Below the pieces are notes generated by a model. The model worked only from the letters and a program-made list of their open reading frames with translations, was not told the DNA's origin and ran no database searches. Shown piece by piece: positions 22,601 to 31,944 of a stretch of 64,000 nt of DNA. The DNA is from Lepeophtheirus salmonis. Lineage: Eukaryota > Arthropoda > Copepoda > Siphonostomatoida > Caligidae. The first letter of the stretch is position 1; each line of letters starts with the position of its first letter. The DNA is taken from positions 15,489,907 through 15,553,906 of the forward strand of contig NC_092584.1 of assembly GCF_016086655.4 (NCBI RefSeq), given 5' to 3'. Both the position numbers and the translations under genes were made by a program.

Positions 22601-23014
22601 TATGTCATTGCATTTAGAAAATTTCATATTATGTTAGTAGTTCAAGAATGATTTATGTAATCTTTTAAAATTCCAGGAACATTTTTCCTCCTTTATACCA
22701 TACCAGCTATCATTGTGATCTCGTGTTTGTTCTATGAACAACATCATTTCTCCGATTGGATGATATTATGGCAAGAGCGTATATGCCGAGACAAAGACTC
22801 AGTTATAAATTGGCAAATACCATGTCGATATAGAAAAAATGAAATCCCTATTACAACAAAGCCTAATTTTTATATATTCATGACTAAATATCTCATGTTC
22901 TTAATGACTGGGATATTTTCTGGTTTCTGGGTTTGGTCCGCCAAGACGGTTGTTACATGGAAGAATTTTTATAGAAAACTTGTGGGATCCAACCCGGATT
23001 CAGCATACGTTTGA
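19633..23014 (+). CDS. fz: Frizzled-family Wnt receptor, five exons
   Basis: A seven-pass plasma-membrane receptor for Wnt ligands, signalling through Dishevelled. Exons: 19633-19921, 20726-20992, 21057-21608, 22396-22599 and 22677-23014. Every intron is GT-AG in phase 1, giving 549 aa. Residues 1-15 form a hydrophobic signal peptide. The cysteine-rich Wnt-binding domain follows (CEAIGMPLCRDL, FPNLLNH, LFLCSLYTPLC, IPPC spliced to GLCLSAKLGCE). Next come NCGAPC and seven membrane segments with the family phrases GLWSVLC, FPYPERPI, VCFVGL and KTEKLERL-like KTDKLERL. The cytoplasmic Dishevelled-binding KTxxxW motif is present (KTVVTW, residues 527-532). The short tail ends AYV. The DFQLFLCSLY/CTIL phrases and the tail favour the arthropod Fz (Fz1) class, but the CLSAK segment recalls Fz4, so subfamily is tentative. 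Intron 1 carries a dispersed repeat. Confidence 0.95.
20380..20675. repeat. Family-3 dispersed repeat in frizzled intron 1
   Basis: Shares long identical stretches with 25795-26045: TTTATCATTGGCATCAATTT, GTATTTAATGCAAGTTTATT, GCCATTTGATGGAATTTCAT, TTTATGCAGTAAAAATACCA. More diverged copies lie at 41985-42230 and 44600-44815. It ends near ACGTCA/TCGTCAGTG-AAA. No coding capacity. It lies wholly inside the intron and in the same orientation as the 25.8 kb copy. Confidence 0.7.
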
Positions 23015-23557
23015 AATGAGATATAAACTTTTGAATATTTCTTTGATTTATGGACATTCCTTTGTTTTACTTACTCTAAATGGTATATTTTGTGTTGTAC
23101 AGTATGTCTTCAAAGCAAGTTGCTGCTTACATTTGTTTTTACCTTGATTATTATTTTGATCATTAATATTTTCTTGCACAAAAGTCTGATTTTAAGCCAT
23201 TTTTACTTTCCATATTATACACAAACAATATTATTTGATATTTCAGCATTTACTCAAAGTGTAGTTTGAATTTATACTATTCCTTTTTTGTTTTTAATTA
23301 TACAGTTATTGTATTGAAAAGAAGAAGAAAAGGTTGAACATAATTTTTACTTAGAATTGATATAAAGTATTTTCCAACTATATACATATATATATAGTGT
23401 GATTTACTCATTAATAATTTTACACACTTTTAAAGATCCTGACTTAGACTGACTTCAAATATTGTTTTACAAACTAACACAGATATTTTTCTCATTTTGT
23501 TATATATATGCGTCTATTGAGTACATATCAGTTCAATTTTAAAAAAATTTATGTATT

Positions 23558-23563
23558 AATAAA
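23558..23563 (+). terminator. Candidate frizzled polyadenylation signal
   Basis: AATAAA about 540 bp after the frizzled stop and only 35 bp before the end of the opposing gene. It is the best-placed consensus signal on this strand in the interval, though AT-rich DNA makes chance matches likely. Confidence 0.35.
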
Positions 23564-23589
23564 TATTTCTTTTTCCCCATGAATAATTA

Positions 23590-23595
23590 TTTATT
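23590..23595 (-). terminator. Candidate polyadenylation signal of the glucosyltransferase gene
   Basis: On the minus strand the stop codon TAA is followed at once by TAAATAAATAA, giving an AATAAA within ten bases. If used, the 3' UTR would be extremely short. A later signal is possible. Confidence 0.3.
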
Positions 23596-23597
23596 TA

Positions 23598-25269
23598 TTA
23601 TAGTTCTTCCTTCAAATGAGTTGTCTCGCAAGAACAATGCTGCATATGAAAATAATCATCCTTTGGCTGGGGGATATGCTCCATTGAGGATTTTATCTCA
23701 ATCCTATCCTTATTCATCAGCCTTCTTCTCCATTCAGATAAAACTTGAGCATGGTAACAGAATATTTTGTGAGGGAGTAGATTATGATTTACAAAGTCCC
23801 TTGCCTCATTTGATATTTTACGAACAATGTCATCGTTATTTCTAGCCCATTCTATTTTGTCAATAATATTGGATAGATTTTTTTGAAGGGGAATGTAATG
23901 AATATTTGGAATAAGCTTGCTGTAGTAATGCTCATAATATTCCGAGTTTTGTTTGAGTACAACTGAATTCCCTGAGAGGAGATATGGGAGCCGATACGCG
24001 GCCACAGTTCCATCCACCGTGATCAAATATTTGTACTGTCAAAAATATGAGTAATCAATAATATGAAGCTTATCAGATCTGAATAATAACAAACCTTAAA
24101 GAAATCGAAAAATGGAACATGTTCCTTCACTCCTAATTCTTTTTCTTCTTCCTTAAAGAAAAAATACCTGGTTATCCCAACGTTCAAGTGTTTTGGATGC
24201 CTTAAACCAAGTTGTATGAGCTTTAAACGTTCAACATTGGAGTCTCTGCCCCGCCAGTACCCTTGATTAATTTTATTTTCCCATACAGTATTTTTAGAGT
24301 GATCTCTTGAGGAGAAAATATGAAGCTCTTGGCGTCCCATACATTCCAAGGAGGATTGTGTCAAGTCGTAGGTAGGCCAAAGTATATCGGAGAACTCACT
24401 ACTTTTGCACCATGAAATAATGGGGAGGGAAGGACTCGTCTCTTTTCTTGTTAAAGGCCAATCTCCCAAATTGATGAAGAACTCTACATCGGGCAACTCA
24501 ACTATTCTCATTAGATAATGAAGTATACTATCCACAAACATGTTAAAGCCGACATGCTCGCCAAAACACTCACGGTACACCTCATTGTCTTTCAATAGAT
24601 AATGGCAATAACTTTGAGATCGAGGATTACTAAAATGTTCCTTTAGCTTATCAAGAATAATAGATACATTCCAGGGGATGTCCTAGGAGAACAAGAAAAA
24701 CCCAAATTTCATAGCTAGTCCTGAGGATCAACAAAATTATTGATTATTACCTCAGGGAAAAATGCAAAGTCCTTTATTATTTGTGGATCTAGAGTTTCAC
24801 CGCAAGTTCTTAGTAACCATCTATTGAAATCCCCTTCAGGACAAATACATTTATGTGAATAAATTCGCTCTTTAATCGTAACTGGACTCCCATTGATATC
24901 CTCTCCAGTGACGTTGGAAAATACTCTAATTTCGAGTGAATCAATTTGAGGAGGAATCTGGTAATGAACAATGAATGAGTCTTTGGTAGATCTGAAAATA
25001 CGATGATGAATGAGGTAGCGTCGTTCATCGATGAGGCCCTGGATTGTCACGGAGATATCATCACTGGGTGATTCATGTATATGAAAATATTGACAAGGAA
25101 GTCGAAAATGTTGAGGCTTCAAACCTGGTCCTGTAATATAAGTTCCTCTCTCTGGAGTAGGATAACTAAGAGTAAAAAAGAGAGTTAGGAATATAGCCAA
25201 AGGTAATAATGATTTCATATTTTCATAATTCAGCAAGGAAAAACACTGAGCCAGAGAAATCTTCTTCAT
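23598..25269 (-). CDS. ER protein O-glucosyltransferase, POGLUT2/3 (KDELC) class
   Basis: An endoplasmic-reticulum glycosyltransferase. Known relatives transfer glucose from UDP-glucose to serines in EGF repeats of Notch and fibrillins. Exons: 25269-24751, 24682-24095, 24035-23598, all joined in phase 0, for 514 aa. An in-frame second Met (ATG at 25218) starts a better signal peptide (MKSLLPLAIFLTLFF) and may be the true start. After it come a filamin-type Ig domain (from ERGTYITGPGL to the KCICPEGDF region) and a CAP10/GT90 catalytic domain. Its family phrases include IAKDFASFP-like IIKDFAFFPE, EFFINLGDWP, IISWCKS, PTYDLT, YWRGRDS, GITRYFFFKEEEKELG, TVDGTVAAYR and SVVLKQNSEYYEHYY. The C terminus HLKEEL is a plausible KDEL-type retrieval signal. 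The length matches the human proteins (about 500 aa). It converges with frizzled, with both stops within 600 bp. Confidence 0.93.
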
Positions 25270-25454
25270 TTCATCTTCATATGATTATGTATTTTCTTAA
25301 TAAAACTCAAAATAACGCCCTCTTTTTTATTTTGTAAACGAGACTTTTGTGCTCATATTCCCGCATCTGGCATGAATAAATGTAAATAATATGATAATGG
25401 AGGGTGAACTGGCTTTTTGAAATAGAGCTATGAATTGGTGTTTCTTTATTTTCC

Positions 25455-25700
25455 GAAGCTGGTATCATTATTCTGTTATTCTTGCAGAGAGTACATTAAT
25501 CAATCTGGTAAATAATTAAGACGAAGAATACTACTAAGGATTTGTTGTATTGTTATAAGTTGTTTGGCTCGGTGTAGAATTAAGGATCGAAATCGAATTA
25601 ATTCCTCTTTATATCATTCCTATATACGCAATAACACTTCGTGTTTATTTCATTCTTATCGTGGCTGGTTGCAGCCAATCTAATAAAACGTCATGAGGTC
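25455..25700. repeat. Family-4 dispersed repeat
   Basis: Landmarks shared with 28735-28910 and 29200-29362: GGATTTGTTGTATTGTTATAA, GAGTAGAATT-type block, TTCCT-TTT and the ending GCCAATCTAATAAAACGTCA. The three copies end at almost the same TTTAAT(A/G)AAACGTCATG. It lies between the head-to-head glucosyltransferase and caspase genes, so it may sit in their shared upstream region. Confidence 0.55.
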
Positions 25701-25794
25701 TAAAATGCTCTAAATACCAATCGTTTTTACTTTTATAATCTGAATACTGTTCATTTTTTCTACTTTTTCCCCATCCCAATACATGTATTGTACT

Positions 25795-26045
25795 GAGGCA
25801 TAGTTCTACATTCCTTGTTGCCCCACCAAAAATCAACCAAAAACTTTGATTATATTCAAATATCAATCTTTATCATTGGCATCAATTTGTATTTAATGCA
25901 AGTTTATTCATAAAGCTATTTGATGGAATTTCATCCAGATTTATTTGAAGTTTGTTCACTTTATGCAGTAAAAATACCAACTATGACCCCCTAAAATGTC
26001 ATCTCCTTCAATTATGATGCAATATATGACGTTGGTGAATTTTTT
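25795..26045. repeat. Family-3 dispersed repeat upstream of the caspase gene
   Basis: About 90 percent identical by eye to 20400-20660, including TTCTACATTCC(T/C)TGTT-CCCC and CACCAAAAATCAACCAA at the left and AAAATGTCATCTCCTTCAAT at the right. It ends 190 bp before the caspase ATG, so it may contribute promoter sequence. Confidence 0.7.
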
Positions 26046-26234
26046 GGAATGGATTTTACTTACATTGCAACACTTCCTGTATGTTTTCGCCATCATATTG
26101 AGTTAAAGGTTGCATATAAATAAATATAAGAAGGTAGTCTGAGTCTATGCATGGGGCATCATACCTGCCATAATATAACTTATTTCTAAGATTCTATCAA
26201 TCTACGTGATTAATTGTTTATCATAAACCTAGTC

Positions 26235-27953
26235 ATGTTGAGGTCAGATGCAATAGAAGATTCTAATATACCAACAATTCCTGAGGAATCATTACCAAAC
26301 ATCACTTTGGAGCAAGCCAAGAAGATTGATGGACGCATAAATTACTTTGACAATATATCTGCCATTTTTCTACTCTTGGACAATTATGGACAAGCCTACT
26401 CATTGTGTATGGATTTAGAGAATGGAAAAAATCCTTTTGGACAATATCCTGGTTTTATTTCCGTGTTAGTTGATCATATCCATCAAACAAAAATGGCAAA
26501 TGGATACAACAAAATTTATTGCGTTTTATATCTATTAAATCGTTTCAAAACATCAAAAGAAGTTCTTGGAGTACAAAAAAACCAATTAATTCACTTTTTC
26601 AAGGACAGAGAGTATCATTACGTTCCATCCATTCGGTTTTCATTATTCAAGCTTTGTCAAAGGTAAACTCCATACATAGATATCTAAAGTAGAGATAGAC
26701 CTATGTGGCTGATATTCATTCGGAATTAAGATGAAAATATTGGCATATCAATTTTGAATCATAGAAACTACGAAACTTGTGTAACTTTTTTCAAATGTCA
26801 TTTATGTACCTATAATTCTTCTTAAAAGTATTACAAAAATCACAATTACTAAGTTATTTCAACTGTAAAAAGAAGGCCATTATGTACGACCTAAATATCG
26901 AATATCGGCGTCAATCATTGGTCTTTCCCTATTATTCTTACAGTTAGTTTTAAAAAATAACCGTATGCATCTGGTTATAGATGGACAAAACAACAGTGGT
27001 CAGGCATTGTAAAGAAAATTCGAAGTTTATATTCCCTCAAATCCGAAGAACTTTGTTGCAAAGAGTTTGAAACTAACTTGATACAGATGTTCCTGAAGAA
27101 TATCATAGTTAATGATGGTCCTAATTTGAAATTCAAGTCATCTGTTGAACATATTTCTCCAGAGCTTTTACACTTTTGGATCGATGTAGTGCCTCCAACA
27201 ATTTCCTTTGGTTGTGATGAGAAATACGAGACATCACGAGGAGGTTTCGTTCTAGTAATCAACAATGAAAACTATCGAACTTCAGAGTTTTCAGTTAGAA
27301 ACGGATCAAAAAATGACGTAAAGTCCATCGAAGAGACATTTAGTAGATTTGGATGCAAAGTAACTGTCAAGTCGGATCTCGATATTAACGGACTTTATGA
27401 AGTCGTCTCAAAATACTCAAAGAAAACCAACTATGAGTCTTATGACTATTTCATTCTATTTATTTTGGCACATGGAACGTGCATTCAAGGAGCCGTGGAC
27501 GTGATATACGGTGTAGATGGGAAACCCTTGAATTTAAACTTTATTCGTGATTCTTTCATAAAAGTAAATAATTGTGGATCTCTCGTTGGTAAACCAAAGA
27601 TATTTTTTATTCAAGCATGTAGAGGAAATGAATCCATGCGATCTTTACCAGTCATATCCCCAGACTCCAAAGTCCTGGGTCATGTAGCTGAAATCGAAGG
27701 ATGTTTGGTCTTTAAGTCTACTTGGGAGGGCTATGTGTCCTATAGACATGACCTCTACGGCACTTTCTTTGTTCAATATCTCTGTAAAGAGATTAAAGAG
27801 TTTGGAGGTAAAAAGACGTTATCGGATCATTGTAATGCTGTTCAAGATCATCTTCGCTCCTTTAATAAACAATATGCTCAAATCGCAAGCTACGATTACT
27901 CTCTGGGTAAAAAAAGTTTTTATTTTACAATTAAATCCAGAGTTCATGAATGA
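26235..27953 (+). CDS. Long-prodomain caspase, two exons
   Basis: A cysteine protease of the caspase family, acting in apoptosis or innate immune signalling. Exons 26235-26662 and 26981-27953, GT-AG intron, phase 2, 466 aa. The frame has an in-frame TAA at 26211, so ATG 26235 is the first possible start. The roughly 220-residue N-terminal part is helical-looking with no clear CARD. It could hide degenerate death-effector domains, as in Dredd/caspase-8. The protease domain has GGFVLVINNENY, the catalytic His in FILAHGT (about residue 307), the catalytic Cys in IQACRG (about residue 356), and the small-subunit phrases VSYRHDLYGTFFVQYLC. The QACRG-to-small-subunit linker is only about 25 residues and contains PDS, whose Asp could be the cleavage point. 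Prodomain length and the INNEN phrase suggest an initiator caspase near caspase-8/Dredd, but this is inference. Confidence 0.93.
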
Positions 27954-28560
27954 ATTTTTTGCTCTGTTCTATAACATTGCTAATGAATCCATTAATTAAT
28001 TATTTATGTATATTTTCTATTTTTATCTATTTCATAAGTTGTTCCTATGATTAATCAAATATAACTTGTTTATCTGACGAGATGTTCATATCTTATCAAA
28101 AGTATTTCCTTGATACTCAAATTATCCAAGTTGTTACATATATATTATATTTATCAGAGGTATATCTGAAATACCAAATAAAGTATAGATTAAAATTATG
28201 GTGCGTCAACATAAAAACAATCTTAAACAAAAATCAAGAAAAAGAGCAAATCCCAAAATATTTTTTTACTCCATATACTCAGGATGGGTTATATATATAT
28301 TATCCTTGGGACACCCCTGATACTATAAATACAAACCAATATTTCATAGACATATTTGAGCCCATTATATATAGCCAGTCTTTGTGTTGACGGTCATATA
28401 TATTCAATCATGGAATTATAATTCATATCGAAAGTCACGTGGTTCAACATAATATGTGCAGTCAAAAGCAAGCTAGAATGGATTTCTAAAAAAATTGAAC
28501 CTCGATTACATTTGTAAATATTTTTCAACAAATTATCATCAATTTCTATCTACAAATTAT
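27954..28560. other. Caspase 3' flank
   Basis: AT-rich. AATAAA at 28177-28182 is a candidate polyadenylation signal about 225 bp after the stop. The 28082-28390 frame is unsupported. GGGTTATATATATA and TTGGGACACCCCTGAT near 28285-28321 look like a tiny end fragment of the CGTCCGCAGG-type repeat. Confidence 0.35.
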
Positions 28561-28655
28561 AGGGGGATCCGCAAAGGGGTGTGCTGGAGGGGCTGTAGTC
28601 CCCTCCGAATTAAGGAATTTTTGATTTTTATTAGAAAACTTAATTTAATTATTTA
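28561..28655. repeat. CGTCCGCAGG-type repeat, truncated end
   Basis: AGGGGGATCCGCAAAGGGG, then GGCTGTAGTCCCCTCCGAA and TTAAGGAATTTTTG: the conserved outer end in the T-rich orientation, cut off after 95 bp. Confidence 0.6.
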
Positions 28656-28734
28656 ATCCCTGAGTAATGAAAATCCGTTAATAGATTCAATTATATTATA
28701 AACCTGACTAAACAATCATGTATGGTCATAACAG

Positions 28735-28910
28735 AAGAAACGTAACCCTGAGGATTTGTTGTGGTGTTATAATTGTAAGTTCTTGTTGAACTCAGAGTAG
28801 AATTGTGGATCCACATCGGAGTAATTCTTTCCAATTTCTTTGTTTATTTCCTTTTATCCTTTCTCCCTTGTTACAGCTGATTGTAGCTGATTTAATAAAA
28901 CGTCATGAGC
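28735..28910. repeat. Family-4 dispersed repeat
   Basis: Second copy: CTGAGGATTTGTTGTGGTGT, GAGTAGAATTGTGGATC, and the ending TTTAATAAAACGTCATGAG. Same orientation as 25455-25700. Confidence 0.55.
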
Positions 28911-29199
28911 ATTATTCTTTCTCTCCTCCCAAAAAAATCTTCAAATTATCATGGTTACTATGTTGATTTTCGGTTTTTTTGTTTTAAACATGCCTATTGT
29001 ACACAGGATTTCCACACTATTTATAAGATTCTCAGACAGGTCTATGATTTCTAGAGTGAAAACCAACATTCATAGATAAAAAGCAAATTCTTCCCAATAA
29101 TGGAAGGATTATTTTTCCTTTAATAGGAGGGAATCATTTACAGCTTGACAAAAATTTAACATATTGTTGATCAGAACACAATGAAGTAAGAAAAAAGGT

Positions 29200-29362
29200 G
29201 GTATCATTATTCTTGCATTCTTGAGGAGAAAAAATCTAGGTATAAAGTGTATCCAATTCTTTCCTATTTATATGCAGTATGTATACAGAGTAGAACTTGG
29301 TTTTATTTCCTTTTTCTTCCAGTTGATCGCTGCTAATTTAATGAAACGTCATGCCTAGTGAT
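29200..29362. repeat. Family-4 dispersed repeat
   Basis: Third copy: GGTATCATTATTCTTGCATT (also TGGTATCATTATTCTG in copy 1), AGAGTAGAACTTG, and the ending TTTAATGAAACGTCATG. It is more diverged than the other two. Confidence 0.5.
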
Positions 29363-29528
29363 GTTCAAATAATTCATAAAATGGAGCTAAATATCAAAAT
29401 AAAAATATATTAATACAAAGTTAAAAAAATGCAATTAAAATGCAGAAAAAGGCCAAAAATGGAAATAAATCTTGTTAAAAAATAATTGTATTTTGGTAAA
29501 AAACAAATAAATAATTAAAATTTATTAA

Positions 29529-29905
29529 TCAAGCAGGTCCTTGTTCCATTGGATTATCATATGGTGATGCTGGGTAACGTCTTCTTAGACTACTTCTCCA
29601 AGAAGTCTTTGAACTCCCGTTATTGATTTTGGCAAGGAGGATATTAGCAGAGACCAAGGCCTTCACTAGGTCAGTATTGAAGACGCCATAGCATTTTCGT
29701 TGGAAGGGATGGCGTTGAGCGCCTTCTTTGTAGCTTTGTCTCCCTTTTTGTTTAAATCTACATTGTTTTTGAGCCTGGCGCACTGTCCATGCTGTTCTAG
29801 GGCATACTTCCTGTTTGATATAGCATTAAAGTTCATAGCAAACACTTTGCCACAAGACCAAATATTGGTGACACCAAGGTCCTTATGAGCACTGAGGGGC
29901 TAACT
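29529..29905 (-). pseudogene. CGGBP1-like / hAT N-terminal zinc-finger relic
   Basis: On the minus strand one frame (from about 29890) reads NIWSCGKVFAMNF, then ALEQHGQCARLKNNVDL. A neighbouring frame then continues DLVKALVSANILLAKINN, SSLRRRYPASPYDN and stops at 29529. This order matches the CGG-repeat-binding-protein-1/hAT N-terminal pattern (C-x2-C finger, LEQH...KNNV, then ALVSANIPLAKINNP...FL). One frameshift separates the halves. No DDE part follows, so it is a fragment of a transposon. Confidence 0.5.
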
Positions 29906-30098
29906 ATATATTTGGAATTGTCAATTTAAAAAGATGGTCTTTCACTTCGAATGAATGTAAATATATTGAAAATAAATTTTATTGGATGTATCTTTATATT
30001 TATAGAGAAAAAATGGACTCTAAAAAATTTAAATAGCTTTGGTGGCAAATGGATATAATATGTTGTTGAATATCCCAGCACTTTTCCCTTTATAATTC

Positions 30099-30164
30099 AT
30101 GGCGGCAGTGGATTCATCCATTCTTATTCTTCTCTTCCTCCTCCAATACTCGCACTCAATCAAG
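30099..30164 (+). CDS. Candidate first exon with signal peptide
   Basis: ATG at 30099 opens exactly 22 codons (MAAVDSSILILLFLLQYSHS then IK) ending in AAG before GTAACT, a good splice donor in phase 0. The peptide looks like a secretion signal (short polar start, ten-residue hydrophobic core, Tyr-Ser-His-Ser). I could not find the next exon within the window, so the gene is unknown and the call is tentative. Confidence 0.3.
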
Positions 30165-31025
30165 GTAACTATATATAAAGGTGAGGCAAAAAAGATCTTC
30201 TAAGGCAGTCTGACGTAATGACATAATTGTTGCTACAGTTCAGATAGTTTCATTAAAGTGAAGTGCACTAGTTTGGATCCGCTTGGGAAAAAATGGCATC
30301 ATCTTAAGGGTCAGATCGTGTTTGTGCTTGCTGACCCAATACAAAAAAATGATACTTCAGTGTCTTTGGATTTCAGTCTGCAGGGAAAAATACTTAATTA
30401 ATATTAAAAATGTAGTGTTCCACGAACGTTATTTAAAATACGAAAGTAACAGATCGGAGGCAAAGTAAAAAAAGGAGACGATTGGATTGGTGGTACAATA
30501 ATAGACGTAACTATATTTGTAAGGGATTACTCATTTAAAAGGATGTACATGGACTCTGATAATGAAATAAATATACAAGATGACATGGTCTATTGCTAAA
30601 AAAATGCCAAGAGAGGCATTGTAGGTCCAATGATTTAGAGCAGAATCTCAAAGCTGAGCTTCTTGACTTATAGACCAGGAAGAAATTAAATAATGATGCA
30701 GTCCTCTCACTACATATTTCTTTTGCTTCTCCCAGATCAAATGAACCCAAATTATCCAGAGATATTCGTAATGAAACCTGAGAAAGGAAAGAGCATGTCA
30801 AACGACTATTAGATAGTTAATTATTATTAAAATAGATTCTATGCAATCTTTTCAATGTTTTCAATAATTTTAAAATGATTACTTTGCAATTTATAAGACA
30901 GGCTGCTATGTGTATCAACAGTGACGTCATTAACATTTCCTTCTTCTCTTAATAAAGAAAAAAAAAAACAAGCTTAGAATTTCCTTGCTATCTCAGCTTT
31001 ATATGTAGCAAAGACTACTCGAGAG
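30165..31025. other. No gene recognised
   Basis: If 30099-30164 is an exon, this is intron. The frames at 30283-30468 (+) and 30535-30801 (-) have no recognisable content. 30540-30830 may be an old mobile-element fragment but I cannot name one. Confidence 0.35.
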
Positions 31026-31266
31026 AAGGACCTGAGGTCCAAGATCTTGCCCCTAAATTCTGCAATAGGAGAAGCTTTTCGGTCCGAGACCTCCAACAAA
31101 TGACAGTGCAAAAGATCTGAGATCTTGGAGCTTAATTCCTCCTGAGGTAATAGTTGTCGATCCTAGACCTTCAAAAAATAAATACGCAAAAGATCCCAGA
31201 TTTTGTTGCTAAATTGCCTAAAGGCGAGGGTTGTTATTCTGAGATCTTCAACAAATAACTGAGTAA
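31026..31266. repeat. Degenerate minisatellite, three units of about 77 bp
   Basis: Units start at AAGATCTTGCCCC, AAGATCTGAGATCTTGGAGC and AAGATCCCAGATTTTGTTG. Each continues with CTTAATT/CTAAATT, a purine stretch, TTCGGTCCGAGACC / GTCGATCCTAGACC / GTTATTCTGAGATC, then CTTCAACAAATAA-like and ending GCAAA/GTAAA. Spacing is about 71-78 bp. It lies just upstream of the RNase H relic and might be the element's repeated leader. Confidence 0.6.
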
Positions 31267-31335
31267 ATTGGAAGAGTGAGACCAGCGTTTGATTACGCCC
31301 CACTCTTTCAGAGAAACCTTCAGTTAGATTAATAA

Positions 31336-31862
31336 AAGGAAAATTTCGATGACCCTTTCAATCCAGAAATACAAATCTACTCCGAGAGCGAGAAAGATAT
31401 ATCATGGTGGGAAGAACTAAGAATAGGCTGTACACCAGTGAAAAAAAATGTAATCCAACGTTGGAAGGTTTTAAGGATGCTTCCTTACCAGGTTATAGTA
31501 TTTCGTTATCATACACCTCCTTTGAACAGGGTCGGTTGACAGGGAATGATCGAAATCTACATATTTACAAGCTCGGAATGTGAGCAGTAGAGAAAGCGTT
31601 ACTTCGATTTCATATCACTCACAGATGATTAGTTCATGTGGATAATACAACTACTCTTTATAAAAAAGGTTGATTCCAAGTTGAAACGTCTAAACGATAT
31701 CGCTGTCAGAACATAGAAGCGCTTGATGAAATGAAGTTATTCTCTTGAATTCAGTGTGTGTACGTTCGCGCCTAGGTGATTCCTAGAGAAAGAAATATAC
31801 TTTATATATATAGATTTCACCAAAAGATTCCTACTTTGGATGAAGTAAATGTAATACCATAA
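31336..31862 (+). pseudogene. Retrotransposon RNase H relic (DIRS/Ty3-like)
   Basis: Frame 31336-31539 carries KDISWWEELRIGCTPV, like the WW...G.P stretch that ends the reverse-transcriptase connection in DIRS and Ty3-type elements. Frame 31404-31860 (with four TGA and one TAG) then carries RNase H landmarks in order. These are FKDASLPGY (TDASL-GWG), GRLTGNDRNLHIYKLGM (GRW--E---HIN-LEL), AVEKALLRF, VHVDNTTTLY (V-TDNTT--Y), and VIPRERNIL (HIPG--NILAD). I cannot tell DIRS from Ty3 without the recombinase or integrase. Upstream RT is not visible. Clearly dead. Confidence 0.55.
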
Positions 31863-31944
31863 TGTTTACTTATACTTAATCATTGCAACTCCATCTAACC
31901 AATTAAGGAAACATTAAAATAAAAAAAGTAATTTTTTACGATTT

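Larger units (their letters stand above)
23015..23597. other. Shared 3' region of two converging genes
   Basis: The 583 bp between the frizzled stop and the glucosyltransferase stop must hold both 3' UTRs. An ATATATA run lies near 23388. No repeat of the large families has landed here. Confidence 0.6.

Noticed and set aside
27733..27999. 88-residue plus-strand frame
   Set aside because: An out-of-frame shadow inside the caspase second exon.
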